Assembly (NCBI RefSeq): GCF_009696575.1
Contig: NZ_VULQ01000008.1
Coordinates: 41,492 to 105,491, forward strand
Length of the DNA: 64,000 bases
Source: Anaerococcus porci
Lineage (GTDB): Bacteria; Bacillota; Clostridia; Tissierellales; Peptoniphilaceae
Direction of reading: 5' to 3'
The notes beneath the pieces were generated by a model. The model had not been told where the DNA came from. It did not search any database and worked only from the letters and a program-made list of their open reading frames with translations. Shown here piece after piece: positions 37,564 through 46,516 of this stretch (positions are counted from its first letter, which is position 1; each line of letters starts with the position of its first letter). Position numbers and translations under genes: made by a program.

Positions 37564-38427
37564 CTATAAGGCTATATCTATATCATACTTAGTTTGATCA
37601 GGATAGTAATCTTCTAATTTAAAATCATCAATAGAAAAATCTTTAAATTCCTTAATATCCTCATTTATTAAAAGCTTAGGATTATTCCTAGAATCCGGTT
37701 TAATATTAATAATCTTTTTAATACTTGGTATATGTTTCTTGTATATATGATAATTTTGAATAAAATGAACAAAATCCCCTGCTTTATATCCAGTAACCTG
37801 AGAAATCATTCTTAAAAGAACATAGTATTGAAATGCATTAATTCCGCCGGGAGCCGCAGCCGCAAGAAAATCCCCACTTCTTTGAATTAATGTTAAATTC
37901 AAATAACCTCCAGTAACAGTCCACATAGTTAAAAATGCACATGGAATAAGGGTCATTTCACTCATATCATCTACATCTATTAAATTAATAATAAGTCTTC
38001 TATTAAGAGGATTGTTTTTAAGCTCACTTATAAGCCTATCAATTTGATTTGTAATTTTCCCTGTTTCAGGAGACTTAAATTCTTTATTTATTTGATATCC
38101 ATAAGCCTTACCTAAGTTTCCTTTTTCATTTTTCCAAGAATCCCAATAATTTACCTTGTACTTTTCTTTAAGTAAATCCACATCATTAGATCTATCTTGG
38201 TAAATCCATAATATTTCCTTAATAGCTGATTTCCAAGCAATCTTCCTAAGACTTGTTAAAGGCACTTCTCCTTTCTCATATCTTACAAATTGTTGAGGAA
38301 GATAGAGAGTATAAGCATTCTCTCCATTTTCCCAAACTGGCCTTACATCCTCATTAAGAGATTCTTCATCATAACCATTATTTAATATATCTTTTGCTAT
38401 TTTTATATATTTGTCGTTTACATTCAT
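37564..38427 (-). CDS. thyA: Thymidylate synthase (ThyA)
   Basis: ThyA makes dTMP from dUMP with methylene-THF. The 287 residues resemble the B. subtilis ThyA type: WKSAIKEILWIYQDRSNDV, the active-site cysteine in LIPCAFLTMW, QRSGD for dUMP phosphate and Asp contacts, INAFQYYVLLRMISQVTGYKAGD, and NYHIYKKHI. Between RSGDF and INAFQYY lies LAAAAPGG, a few residues longer than the LGNPF-type loop. No folA follows. It is a single gene between terminator-like hairpins. Confidence 0.93.
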   Translation of the reverse strand: MNVNDKYIKIAKDILNNGYDEESLNEDVRPVWENGENAYTLYLPQQFVRYEKGEVPLTSLRKIAWKSAIKEILWIYQDRSNDVDLLKEKYKVNYWDSWKNEKGNLGKAYGYQINKEFKSPETGKITNQIDRLISELKNNPLNRRLIINLIDVDDMSEMTLIPCAFLTMWTVTGGYLNLTLIQRSGDFLAAAAPGGINAFQYYVLLRMISQVTGYKAGDFVHFIQNYHIYKKHIPSIKKIINIKPDSRNNPKLLINEDIKEFKDFSIDDFKLEDYYPDQTKYDIDIAL

Positions 38428-38459
38428 AAAATCACTATACTCCTAAAAATCATTTTAAA

Positions 38460-38481
38460 AAAATCGGCCTAAGCCGATTTT
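38460..38481 (-). terminator. Terminator of the GlsB-like gene
   Basis: A perfect 9-bp stem, AAAATCGGC with GCCGATTTT, and a 4-base loop follow the 38495 stop. A run of T follows on the reverse strand. Confidence 0.85.
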
Positions 38482-38494
38482 AATTTCTTAAAAG

Positions 38495-38740
38495 TTATTT
38501 ATTTTTACCAGTTATTGCATTATAAATGAAAATTAGTACAACTGAACCAATAACTCCAGCTATAATGTCACCAATAAGTCCAGTACTAGCAATATTTAGA
38601 AGACTGAATATCCATCCTCCTATTACTCCACCTATTAGACCTACTATAATATTTGCTAAAGCTCCCATTTGAGCATCAGTTTTCATTATCATACTAGCGA
38701 TCCATCCGCATAAAGCACCTATAATTAATGAACCTATCAT
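38495..38740 (-). CDS. GlsB/YeaQ/YmgE-family small membrane protein
   Basis: This 81-residue, very hydrophobic, glycine-rich protein has three membrane segments. The [19 protein letters not shown] start and [17 protein letters not shown] core match the transglycosylase-associated/GlsB family. Members are general-stress proteins of unknown mechanism. The name 'transglycosylase-associated' has no direct support here. Monocistronic, with an AAGGAGAA RBS. Confidence 0.9.
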   Translation of the reverse strand: MIGSLIIGALCGWIASMIMKTDAQMGALANIIVGLIGGVIGGWIFSLLNIASTGLIGDIIAGVIGSVVLIFIYNAITGKNK

Positions 38741-38912
38741 AATTCTTCTCCTTTAATTAATACTATACCTTAAAAAGCAAAGCTAATTAAGTGTTTCTTT
38801 TTGTCTTATTATATATATACCCACTTTTTTGCAATATACATAATAAAAACGCAAATATTTCATATAGTAAAATAAAATATACTAGGGTATAAAAATAATA
38901 GAGGTGAATTAG

Positions 38913-39626
38913 ATGAATAATATTAAAATATTAATAATAGAAGATGAAGCTGGAATTTCAAAGATTATAAAGTCATATCTAGAAAAGGAAGATTACGAAG
39001 TTTACCAAGCATATGATGGTGAAGAAGGCTTAAAAATTTTTCAACAGAATGAAATAGACTTAGTCTTACTCGACTTAATGATTCCAAAAATATCAGGAGA
39101 AGAAGTAATCAAAGAAATTAGAAATAAGTCTGAAATACCTGTAATAATGGTTACAGCAAAGGTAAATGAAGATGATATAGTAAATGGTCTAAAACTTGGA
39201 GCTGATGACTATATGACTAAGCCATTTTCTCCTAAAGAATTAATTCAAAGGATAAAAACAGTGCTTAGAAGAATTGAAAAATACAATATACCAAGAGCTG
39301 ATATTATAAAAACTACAGATGGAAGACTTGAAATGGATCTTGAATACAACAGATTTTTTAAAGATGGAAAAGAAATTTTTTTAACCAAGAATGAATTCCA
39401 AATTATTAAGACACTTTTTTCAAATCCAAATAAGATATTTACTAGAGAAGAAATAATTGAATTAACTTTTGGTTATGATTATGATGCCTATGATAGGGCA
39501 ATTGATACCCACATTAAAAATATTAGACAAAAAATTGAAGATAACCCTAAAAAACCTACCTATATTAAGACAATCTATGGAATGGGATATAAGTCAGGTG
39601 GGATAGATGACATCCTTAAAAAATAA
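38913..39626 (+). CDS. OmpR-family response regulator
   Basis: The 237-residue DNA-binding regulator has a receiver domain with the acidic pair IIEDE, phospho-acceptor Asp54 in LVLLDLMIPK, Thr/Ala in VTAKV and Lys in MTKPF. An OmpR/PhoB winged helix follows (FLTKNEFQIIKTLFSNPNK, YDRAIDTHIKNIRQKI, IYGMGYK). It overlaps the histidine kinase gene by 20 bases, so the pair is co-translated. The signal and targets cannot be read from sequence; the partner genes suggest envelope sensing. Confidence 0.95.
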   Translation: MNNIKILIIEDEAGISKIIKSYLEKEDYEVYQAYDGEEGLKIFQQNEIDLVLLDLMIPKISGEEVIKEIRNKSEIPVIMVTAKVNEDDIVNGLKLGADDYMTKPFSPKELIQRIKTVLRRIEKYNIPRADIIKTTDGRLEMDLEYNRFFKDGKEIFLTKNEFQIIKTLFSNPNKIFTREEIIELTFGYDYDAYDRAIDTHIKNIRQKIEDNPKKPTYIKTIYGMGYKSGGIDDILKK

Positions 39627-40920
39627 AATAATTAAAAACTTTGTTGCGGGAATTCTTGCCTGTATTCTTGTTTTTTCTATAGCTATATCTTATCTTTTAG
39701 GAATCTATACTAAAAATTTCCTTGATACAACAGAGTTTAGGAGACCATCTGAGATAAAAAAAGAATTTGAACATTTATTAAAAAGTGAAGATCCAAATAA
39801 CTTTAAAGAAAGACTAGATTGGTTTTCTAAGAATTTAAATGTAGATATAGAAATCTTAAATAAGGATAATGAAACTGTTATGATTTTTAAGGGCAGAAAA
39901 TCTGATCATAAGTCAGGAAAAACTCAATCCTATGAACTTTATTCGCCTAATCTTAATGACTATATGGCACAGCTTATAGTGACATATGATTCAGGAGAAA
40001 TGGCTGCAAATGAACTTTTAAGTAATTTTAAAAATTCATTACTCATAGCTATTGTAATTTCTGTTTCTATAGGAATTTTAATAGCTTTAATCTTATCTGA
40101 TAACATTACAAATCCTATTAAACAAATCTCTGATGCAACTATAAAGATTAAAGATGGGGATTATAATATAAAACTTAAAGATAGTCAGATAATAGAACTT
40201 GAAAACTTACAAAATAATATAAAATATCTCTCAAGCAATTTGAAAAATCAAAAAGAATTAAGAAAACAATACGCCCAAGATATATCCCATGAACTTAGAA
40301 CTCCTATTACAAATTTACAATTATATATAGAAGCCATAAAAGATGGAGTTATTGAAGTTGATGATGATACACTTAAGTCAATTCTTGATGAAATATTTAG
40401 GCTTGAAGGTTTGGTAGTAAATTTAAATAAGTCTTTCGATGATAATACTGAGTATGTAAAAATCAGAAAGAAAGAATTTAATCTTTCAATACATCTAAAG
40501 TCAATCCTTGATACTATAAAACCAAGGTTTAATAAAGAAAACATTGCTTTGGTTGAAGATATAAAGGACAATGTAGTAATCTTTTCTGATAAGGATAAAA
40601 TAACACAAGTAATACAAAATATTATCTCAAATGCTATCAAGGCTATAGATAAAGATGGACTTATAAAAATATCTTTAACTGATGATAAAACAAATATTTA
40701 TATAGATATAAAAGATAATGGAGTAGGAATAAGTGAAGATAGAAAAGAAGTCATTTTCGAAAGATTTTATAGGATTGATGATGCAAGAAATACCAAACTA
40801 AATGGACATGGACTAGGCCTATCAATAAGTAAAAACTTTGTAGAAAGTCTCGGTGGTAAAATTAAACTCAAGTCAAAGCTTGGTAAAGGCACTACTTTTT
40901 CAATAATTTTACCTAAATAA
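39607..40920 (+). CDS. Sensor histidine kinase
   Basis: The 437-residue membrane kinase has two helices (about 10-32 and 145-168) around a short extracytoplasmic domain of some 110 residues. A HAMP linker (DNITNPIKQISDATIKI), His228 in AQDISHELRTPITNLQ, and the ATPase boxes NIISNAIKAID, DNGVGISED and GHGLGLSISKN follow. All catalytic boxes are intact. The extracellular domain has no cysteine or recognised ligand motif. It is followed 45 bases later by the S41-like gene. Confidence 0.95.
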   Translation: MTSLKNKIIKNFVAGILACILVFSIAISYLLGIYTKNFLDTTEFRRPSEIKKEFEHLLKSEDPNNFKERLDWFSKNLNVDIEILNKDNETVMIFKGRKSDHKSGKTQSYELYSPNLNDYMAQLIVTYDSGEMAANELLSNFKNSLLIAIVISVSIGILIALILSDNITNPIKQISDATIKIKDGDYNIKLKDSQIIELENLQNNIKYLSSNLKNQKELRKQYAQDISHELRTPITNLQLYIEAIKDGVIEVDDDTLKSILDEIFRLEGLVVNLNKSFDDNTEYVKIRKKEFNLSIHLKSILDTIKPRFNKENIALVEDIKDNVVIFSDKDKITQVIQNIISNAIKAIDKDGLIKISLTDDKTNIYIDIKDNGVGISEDRKEVIFERFYRIDDARNTKLNGHGLGLSISKNFVESLGGKIKLKSKLGKGTTFSIILPK

Positions 40921-40965
40921 TTTGGGAAATATTACAATATTTGTTATATTATTTATAGGTGAACT

Positions 40966-42333
40966 ATGAAAAGAAAAAAAAATTTATCATCATCAAGACA
41001 TAAAAACAAAAGAACAAGAAAAAAAGATATAAGAATAAGCTCAACTAAAAAAAGAGATAAAATAAGAAGGAAAAAAAAGAAAAAAACCTATATGAGAAGG
41101 AGGTTAGTCCTTCTTCTTATTTTATTTTTAATAATTTTTCTTATATTTAGATTTGTATATGGATTCTTTAACCAATATAAAAATTTTGATTACCCTGAAT
41201 TTAGAAATCAGTTTCTAGAATCAATTACACAAAATGTATTTGTTGCAAATACAGATGGTAGATCCCTAACAAGTTCTGAGAAAGAGAAAGATTTTAAAAA
41301 GCTTTATGAAACTATAGTTAGAAATCATGTTATAGATAATGATAGTGAGGAAGCTTTTAAAGAGTTCTCGGACTCCTATGATTCCAATTTCAATAAAGTA
41401 AAGGAGTCAAAAACTGACCAAGAATTTTATGATATAATAGATTCTTATTTAAGCATACTTTCCGATAATAGGACAAAAATCCTAGATAAAAAATCATATG
41501 ATATGATTTTTGACTATTATAAGGAAGATAAAAACTCTCCAAGAGCTAAAATTTTAGGAAATAGTCAAGTTGTAAATAGGTATAAGAGACTCATAGGAAA
41601 AAAATCAAATCTTCCTAAAATTAATATTAATGAAAACGGGTCTATACTTGAAATAACAATTCCTGCCTTTAATAGTATGAATTTAGAAGAAGATATGAAT
41701 AAGATAAAAGATATCCTAAAAAAGAATACAAATATAAAAAATATTTACTTAGATTTTTCGGATAATGAGTCCATAGATGATAAGTATGCCTTTAGACTAC
41801 TTTCTCTTTTAATTCATGATGATTATCAAAAGGAAAAACTTGTCTTTTATAGGGGAAATCTTCTTAAGGAAAACCTAAGTTTTATGAAGGAAAATAAAGA
41901 TAATTTAAATATATCATCATCTTTTATGGAAAATCCCTCCAGTAAGTATCCTGAAAAACTTGATTATATAAACAAAGACTATTATATGTATTACGACACT
42001 ATTAATATAGATATAAAAAAAGATAGGGATCTTGAAAATAAAAATATTTTTATTCTTGTAAATGAAAATACTAAAAACTCCCCTATTACCCTAACACATC
42101 TTCTAAAAGAAACATCCAAGGCATATATTGTTAAAAATGCCTTAGATAGTGAAACTAGCAAAAATGATAGAATTAATTATCTACGAAGTGATTTTTTTAA
42201 TCTTGATTATTCAGGACTTGTAATTTCAATAGATGATTCATATGAACTTGATGAAAATGATAAGTATCTAAAATATGATCAAAAAATAAATACAGACAAT
42301 CCAAAAACTTACGTACTTGAAAATATAAAATAA
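40966..42333 (+). CDS. Membrane-anchored S41-peptidase-like protein, probably catalytically dead
   Basis: The 455-residue protein begins with about 45 residues that are half Lys/Arg, then one membrane helix (about 46-68). The extracellular part resembles the tail-specific protease (S41) fold: SILEITIPAFNSM and IKNIYLDFSDN correspond to the family's Y-i-p-F and iIlDlRnN strands, and NIFILVNENTKNSPITLTHLL to the vLvn..T.SaaE region that holds the catalytic serine. The GG turn, the serine context TASAAE and the catalytic Lys region are not recognisable, and there is no clear PDZ. It lies 45 bases after the kinase gene, so it may be in the same operon. Confidence 0.55.
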   Translation: MKRKKNLSSSRHKNKRTRKKDIRISSTKKRDKIRRKKKKKTYMRRRLVLLLILFLIIFLIFRFVYGFFNQYKNFDYPEFRNQFLESITQNVFVANTDGRSLTSSEKEKDFKKLYETIVRNHVIDNDSEEAFKEFSDSYDSNFNKVKESKTDQEFYDIIDSYLSILSDNRTKILDKKSYDMIFDYYKEDKNSPRAKILGNSQVVNRYKRLIGKKSNLPKININENGSILEITIPAFNSMNLEEDMNKIKDILKKNTNIKNIYLDFSDNESIDDKYAFRLLSLLIHDDYQKEKLVFYRGNLLKENLSFMKENKDNLNISSSFMENPSSKYPEKLDYINKDYYMYYDTINIDIKKDRDLENKNIFILVNENTKNSPITLTHLLKETSKAYIVKNALDSETSKNDRINYLRSDFFNLDYSGLVISIDDSYELDENDKYLKYDQKINTDNPKTYVLENIK

Positions 42334-42341
42334 AACAAAGA

Positions 42342-42366
42342 AAAATCCTGAAATATTCAGGATTTT
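42342..42366. terminator. Bidirectional terminator
   Basis: An 11-bp perfect stem, AAAATCCTGAA with TTCAGGATTTT, between convergent genes. T runs lie on both strands. Confidence 0.9.
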
Positions 42367-42378
42367 TTCAATCTTAAA

Positions 42379-43431
42379 TTAATATTTAATCATATATTCT
42401 TCGCCAAGTCTTGCGACATAAATCTCTATACCAAGACCAATTATTAGAAATAAGATTATTAATGCTGTTGCAAATGATGCTTTATTTGTAGTGCTTTCAG
42501 TACCATTTTTAACATCTTTTATAGTCTTATCAGCTTCTTTATTAGTTTGATTCAAAGCTTCTTTAGCATTTGTAATTTGTTTACTTGCTTCTTTAGAAGC
42601 TGTTTCTAAACCATTGAAAATATTATCTACTGCTTCTTGAGATTTTTGTGCTGTTAGGTTGGAATTTTTATAAACTTCTTCTTGAATAGTTTCCTTATTA
42701 ATAGAATTTGTAATATCTGTTGCTCTCTTTTCAAGTGAATCAGAAAGATCTTTTAAAATTTTATCTTTATTTTCTGGATTTGTTAAAAGTTCCTTTCCAG
42801 CGTTTGATATTTCAGCTTTTACTTCATTTAAATTCTTTGTTATAAATTCTGGTTGTAGTTCAGCTATATCTGTTTTAGAAAAAGTATTCTTGATATTTTC
42901 TTCAAGCTCTTTTGTATCGACACCAGATATAGAATCAGCAACACTTGATAGGACATTTCCTCTTGCATCTCCTGCTGTACTTATAACAGAATCAGCCACT
43001 GTTTGAACCGGTTGTTCTGCAAGACCTAAAGCTTGTACTATTATTGTTGTTATTAGTGAAAATAGAAGAATAATTGAGAGAGCCCAACTCATAAATCCAT
43101 GTAGTAGCGGTTGTCCTTTAGAAAAAACACCTGTTATAAAACCTGAAACTATAAACGAAATTAAAAGTATTATCACAGTTGCAATTGCAACTCCTATTCC
43201 AGTTGATGATAGTGAATTTTGGTTATTTGGAGAAAAAATCCCAAGTCCCAATGCCCAAACTAATAAACTTAAGACTATAAATACAGCTGAAAATGATATT
43301 GCACCTGCAATTATTGCACTCCAAGAGATTTTATTATCTTTTAAACAATTATTTGTAGCTCTTACTCTTCTGCTTTCTCTTGAATCAGAAGATTTTCTTT
43401 GACTATTTTTGTCGTCACGTCTTTCAGTCAT
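42379..43431 (-). CDS. Unknown membrane protein with a long helical extracytoplasmic region
   Basis: I do not recognise this 350-residue protein beyond a YrzE-like start. A charged cytoplasmic N-terminus (1-35) precedes three hydrophobic segments (about 36-68, 78-105, 110-135). A long hydrophilic stretch (about 145-315), rich in Ala, Glu, Lys and Asn with heptad-like spacing, probably forms a coiled coil, and a last helix lies at about 320-342. There is no catalytic motif. KISWSAIIAGA is a start seen in stress-linked membrane proteins. A reverse-strand TATAAT (43471-43476) is the likely -10, and the RBS is AAGGAG. Confidence 0.75.
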   Translation of the reverse strand: MTERRDDKNSQRKSSDSRESRRVRATNNCLKDNKISWSAIIAGAISFSAVFIVLSLLVWALGLGIFSPNNQNSLSSTGIGVAIATVIILLISFIVSGFITGVFSKGQPLLHGFMSWALSIILLFSLITTIIVQALGLAEQPVQTVADSVISTAGDARGNVLSSVADSISGVDTKELEENIKNTFSKTDIAELQPEFITKNLNEVKAEISNAGKELLTNPENKDKILKDLSDSLEKRATDITNSINKETIQEEVYKNSNLTAQKSQEAVDNIFNGLETASKEASKQITNAKEALNQTNKEADKTIKDVKNGTESTTNKASFATALIILFLIIGLGIEIYVARLGEEYMIKY

Positions 43432-43748
43432 TATATTCTCCTTTTTACTTATAATAGCCTATCATTATTTATTATACCTTTACATTTTATAAGCAAAAGC
43501 AAATATTATATATTTCAAAATATATTTCCAAAATGCTTATATATAATTCTTGAATTTATTAAAGAAAATAATCTCCAAAAAATTAACTATATTAAACTAT
43601 GAAACTTAAGAATATATTGGTATTATAAATCTTACAAAAATTTAATAAAAGTAGCTCAACGAAGTCATATAATTTCTTTTTCCATCGTATATCCCTTTAT
43701 TCTCTATCTTTTTTAATATATTTTATAAACACATAATACATTAATATA
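43432..43748. other. Intergenic region of 317 bases
   Basis: It holds the promoter of the 42379-43431 gene at its left end and otherwise very AT-rich sequence. I see no reading frame with a ribosome binding site, no RNA gene and no clear terminator for the 43749 gene. Confidence 0.6.
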
Positions 43749-44681
43749 TTAATTTTTATTTCTATTTATATATTGATCTTGAACTAATTCAATTTCTCTT
43801 ATCATATCTCTTCCATTGAGCATCTTCTTGATATTTTTAACATCTAAGATTAATACATTTCTAAATATAAGCTCGTTTTTAGATTCATCTTTTAAAAAAG
43901 AAGAATTTATGACAAGGACTGGTCTTATATCATCATCCCTTATATTTTTAATATCGTCAGCAAGCTTATTAGCAAATCCTTTATCAATATCTCTTTGTCT
44001 TTTGTAATTTCTAATCTCTATTGCATATTTTTTATTTTTCTTTTTTGCAAATAAGTCAAATTTATTGCTTCTTTCATAATCTTCTTGATATGGTTCAACC
44101 CAATAAGAAGAGTTTCTAAGAGCCTTTGAAATTAGTTTTTCATTAGTTAAATCCTCATTAATTTCTCTAAGAGCCCTTAAAAGATTTTTAGGCTTTATTT
44201 TAAAAATTGCAGTAGTTTGAATTTCATCTTTTCCTATTATCTTTTCATCAAATCCTATCATAAGATCATTTACTATAGTAAATGATCCATGGGCTATAGC
44301 ATTTCTTATATGCCTTAGCATAGATTCAGTCTTGGTCTCATTATCCGATTGGGTTAAAATAATCTTTTGAGTATTGATACAAATTCTTTTCCTATATTCA
44401 TTTGCTAAATCCTCATCTATTTTATCAGTAAAAAGACAATCCTCATCCCTAAGTTCCATATAATTCATTATTTCTATAAAAGTATAAAGATCATATTCCA
44501 TATTAGAAACTAATTCGTTAGATTTTGATTGAATAGATGATATATCTGGCACGTACCACAAAAGATATGCTATTGCATTTACCATGTCATCTGTCATTTT
44601 GAGAGGTATTTCCTTATGTATCAATGAATATTCTACAGGTTTTCTACACTTGTCTTTTTCAAATTTATCAGTTAATTCCAT
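43749..44681 (-). CDS. Protein with HEPN-like RX4H motif and possible PD-(D/E)XK-like C-terminus
   Basis: No family name is certain for this 310-residue protein. The first 175 residues are helical, and ESMLRHIRNAIAHGSF (119-134) contains R126-NAIA-H131. This is the RX4H motif of HEPN RNase and toxin domains in the RNAIAHG form. The C-terminal 110 residues look like a restriction-endonuclease fold: KFDLFAKKKNKKYAIEIRNYK has Asp209 and Glu222-Ile-Arg224 spaced as in D...(E)xK, but with Arg where Lys is usual. The strand RPVLVINSSF follows. It stands alone with an AAAGGATGAG RBS and no partner. A stress or defence nuclease is plausible but not shown. Confidence 0.5.
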   Translation of the reverse strand: MELTDKFEKDKCRKPVEYSLIHKEIPLKMTDDMVNAIAYLLWYVPDISSIQSKSNELVSNMEYDLYTFIEIMNYMELRDEDCLFTDKIDEDLANEYRKRICINTQKIILTQSDNETKTESMLRHIRNAIAHGSFTIVNDLMIGFDEKIIGKDEIQTTAIFKIKPKNLLRALREINEDLTNEKLISKALRNSSYWVEPYQEDYERSNKFDLFAKKKNKKYAIEIRNYKRQRDIDKGFANKLADDIKNIRDDDIRPVLVINSSFLKDESKNELIFRNVLILDVKNIKKMLNGRDMIREIELVQDQYINRNKN

Positions 44682-44870
44682 ATCTCATCCTTTTTTTATT
44701 TAAACTACTTCTCTTTTTCTATTTTTACCCAAAATTCCAAAAGTAAAGCTTGCTTTATTAAGATATAAATAAAAGTTAATTAATAAATAATGTTTAGAAT
44801 TCCTGAATATGGTTATATTTATAATATCACTAGTTAGAGATAATTTTTGAAATAAAAAGGAGAATAAACA

Positions 44871-45461
44871 ATGAAACTTGCAATAATATACTATTCACAA
44901 ACAGGACACAACTTTCAAATGGCTAAATGGGCTAAAGAGGAAGCTGAAAAAAATGGAGCAGAAGTAAGACTTCTAAAAGTTAAAGAAACTTTAGATGAAA
45001 GTTTAGCTGAAAATAATCCAGCTTGGAAAAAATACCTTGATGAATCAAAATATATAGAGGAAGCTACATCAGATGATTTAATATGGGCTGATGCAATTTT
45101 GTTTTCAACACCAACTAGATTTGGAAATGTAGCAAGTCAACTTAAAGCATTTATAGATGCACAAGGTGGTATTTGGGCTCAAGGTAAACTTATAAATAAG
45201 GTGGTTTCTGCTATGTCATCAGCACAAAATAACAATGGTGGTCAAGAAGGAACCATCAAAGCAATCTATACAACAGCAGCTCACTGGGGTGCAATAATTC
45301 TTCCTATTGGATATACTGCAGATGAAGTTTATACACAAGGTGGAAATCCATATGGAGCAAGTGGTACAGCTACAAATGATGGTTTTGCAAACGACCTTGA
45401 AGGTGCAGTAAGAGTACAAGCCAAAAGAGTTGTTGATGTAACAAGTAAACTAGTTGACTAA
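44871..45461 (+). CDS. wrbA: WrbA-like NAD(P)H:quinone oxidoreductase (flavodoxin fold)
   Basis: The 196-residue flavoprotein starts KLAIIYYSQTGHNFQMAKW, the FMN phosphate loop. It also has FSTPTRFGNVASQLKAFID and the WrbA-like GGQEGTIKAIYTTAAHWGAIILPIGY and GGNPYGASGT segments. The family passes two electrons to quinones and protects against oxidative stress. It is monocistronic with an AAGGAG RBS and its own terminator. The gene symbol is by similarity. Confidence 0.9.
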   Translation: MKLAIIYYSQTGHNFQMAKWAKEEAEKNGAEVRLLKVKETLDESLAENNPAWKKYLDESKYIEEATSDDLIWADAILFSTPTRFGNVASQLKAFIDAQGGIWAQGKLINKVVSAMSSAQNNNGGQEGTIKAIYTTAAHWGAIILPIGYTADEVYTQGGNPYGASGTATNDGFANDLEGAVRVQAKRVVDVTSKLVD

Positions 45462-45487
45462 TAAAAACGCAAGATAAAGCTTGAAGA

Positions 45488-45522
45488 TTAAGTGATAATT
45501 GTATTTTGTAATTATCACTTAA
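45488..45522 (+). terminator. wrbA terminator
   Basis: A 13-bp perfect stem (45488-45500 with 45510-45522), a 9-base loop and then TTTTTT. Confidence 0.85.
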
Positions 45523-45855
45523 TTTTTTCTATTTTAATCATATTTCAACTCTCACTTAATCAAATATCTTACTGACTATATCATTAATTCTATGATTTTT
45601 AGCCCTATATCAATTAATATTAGATTAGTTTGATATATTATCTATATACTTCAGCCTTATAGAGTATTAATTATCCATAAATAATGTATCAATTTTCTAA
45701 TCAAAAAGTGTTTTACAAAAACTTTTTCTGTATTTAGCAATCTTTAGTAATATTGCTATAAGTTTACATATCTGGCTTAATTTTAATTACTCTAATTAGA
45801 AATCAGCCCTTATGCTTTAGATATTATTAATATTTTTACTGAAAGAATTCTATGA
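45523..45855. other. Gene-free AT-rich stretch of 333 bases
   Basis: No frame with an RBS, no hairpin of note and no RNA gene is visible. The CATTAATTCTATGATTTT / GAATTCTATGATTAAG wording at both ends is a loose repeat only. It may be a worn gene remnant, but nothing identifies it. Confidence 0.5.
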
Positions 45856-46347
45856 TTAAGACATTATTAAATTAATTAAGCTATTGCCAAGAATCGAAAG
45901 ATAAACTTCCATTTCATTATCATGAAGAAATTCTTCTATAGTATTCCTTGCTATCATAAAGGCTTCATTTAAAGGATATGCATAGATTCCAGTTGAAATA
46001 AGAGGAAAAGCAATTGATTTAATATTATTTTCTTTGGCAAGCTTTAAGGAGTTCATATAAGAATCTTCTAAAAGTTTCCTACACACTTCCTTATAAATTT
46101 CATTATATATTGGACCAGCAGTATGGATTATATATTTTTGTTTTAAATTAAACCCATCTGTAATAACAGCTTGCCCCGTTTTTATAGGTGAAAGCTTATC
46201 ACAAGCTTTTTTTAAGTCTTTTCTTCCTGCAGCTCTAAAAATTTGTCCACAAATTCCTCCACCTTCTAAAAGATCTATATTTGCTGCATTTACAATAGCA
46301 TCTACATTCAATTTTAAAATATCTTTATTTATTACTTGTAAAGTCAT
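45856..46347 (-). CDS. Macrodomain protein (O-acetyl-ADP-ribose deacetylase-like)
   Basis: The 163-residue single macrodomain has the ADP-ribose loops VDAIVNAANIDLLEGGGICG and LISTGIYAYPL, with IIHTAGP between. These are the standard binding and catalytic regions of the YmdB/MacroD type. It likely removes ADP-ribose or hydrolyses O-acetyl-ADP-ribose. The frame extends 13 codons upstream, but the ATG at 46347 follows AAGGAG and gives the family start MTLQVINKDILKL. No ADP-ribosyltransferase or sirtuin partner lies nearby. Confidence 0.92.
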   Translation of the reverse strand: MTLQVINKDILKLNVDAIVNAANIDLLEGGGICGQIFRAAGRKDLKKACDKLSPIKTGQAVITDGFNLKQKYIIHTAGPIYNEIYKEVCRKLLEDSYMNSLKLAKENNIKSIAFPLISTGIYAYPLNEAFMIARNTIEEFLHDNEMEVYLSILGNSLINLIMS

Positions 46348-46516
46348 TTTTTCTCCTTTTATACTATTATAACTTGAAAAAATCATTTTGCATAATATAG
46401 TTATTTAAATCAACAATTAAAATCAAGCTTTAAGATTTTTAATTTACAAAAAGAAAAATCAAAGTATAATTAAGTTAGAAATTAAATATATTTATAAAAG
46501 AAAGAAAAGGGATTAT

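Noticed and set aside
45219..45419. Cys-rich reverse-strand frame of 66 residues
   Set aside because: It lies wholly inside wrbA in antisense; the cysteines come from reversed Thr/Ala codons and there is no RBS.
45856..46347. Macrodomain gene as part of a toxin-antitoxin (DarTG-like) pair
   Set aside because: No DarT-like ADP-ribosyltransferase frame lies on either side, and the neighbours are an empty stretch and a YkvA-like gene.
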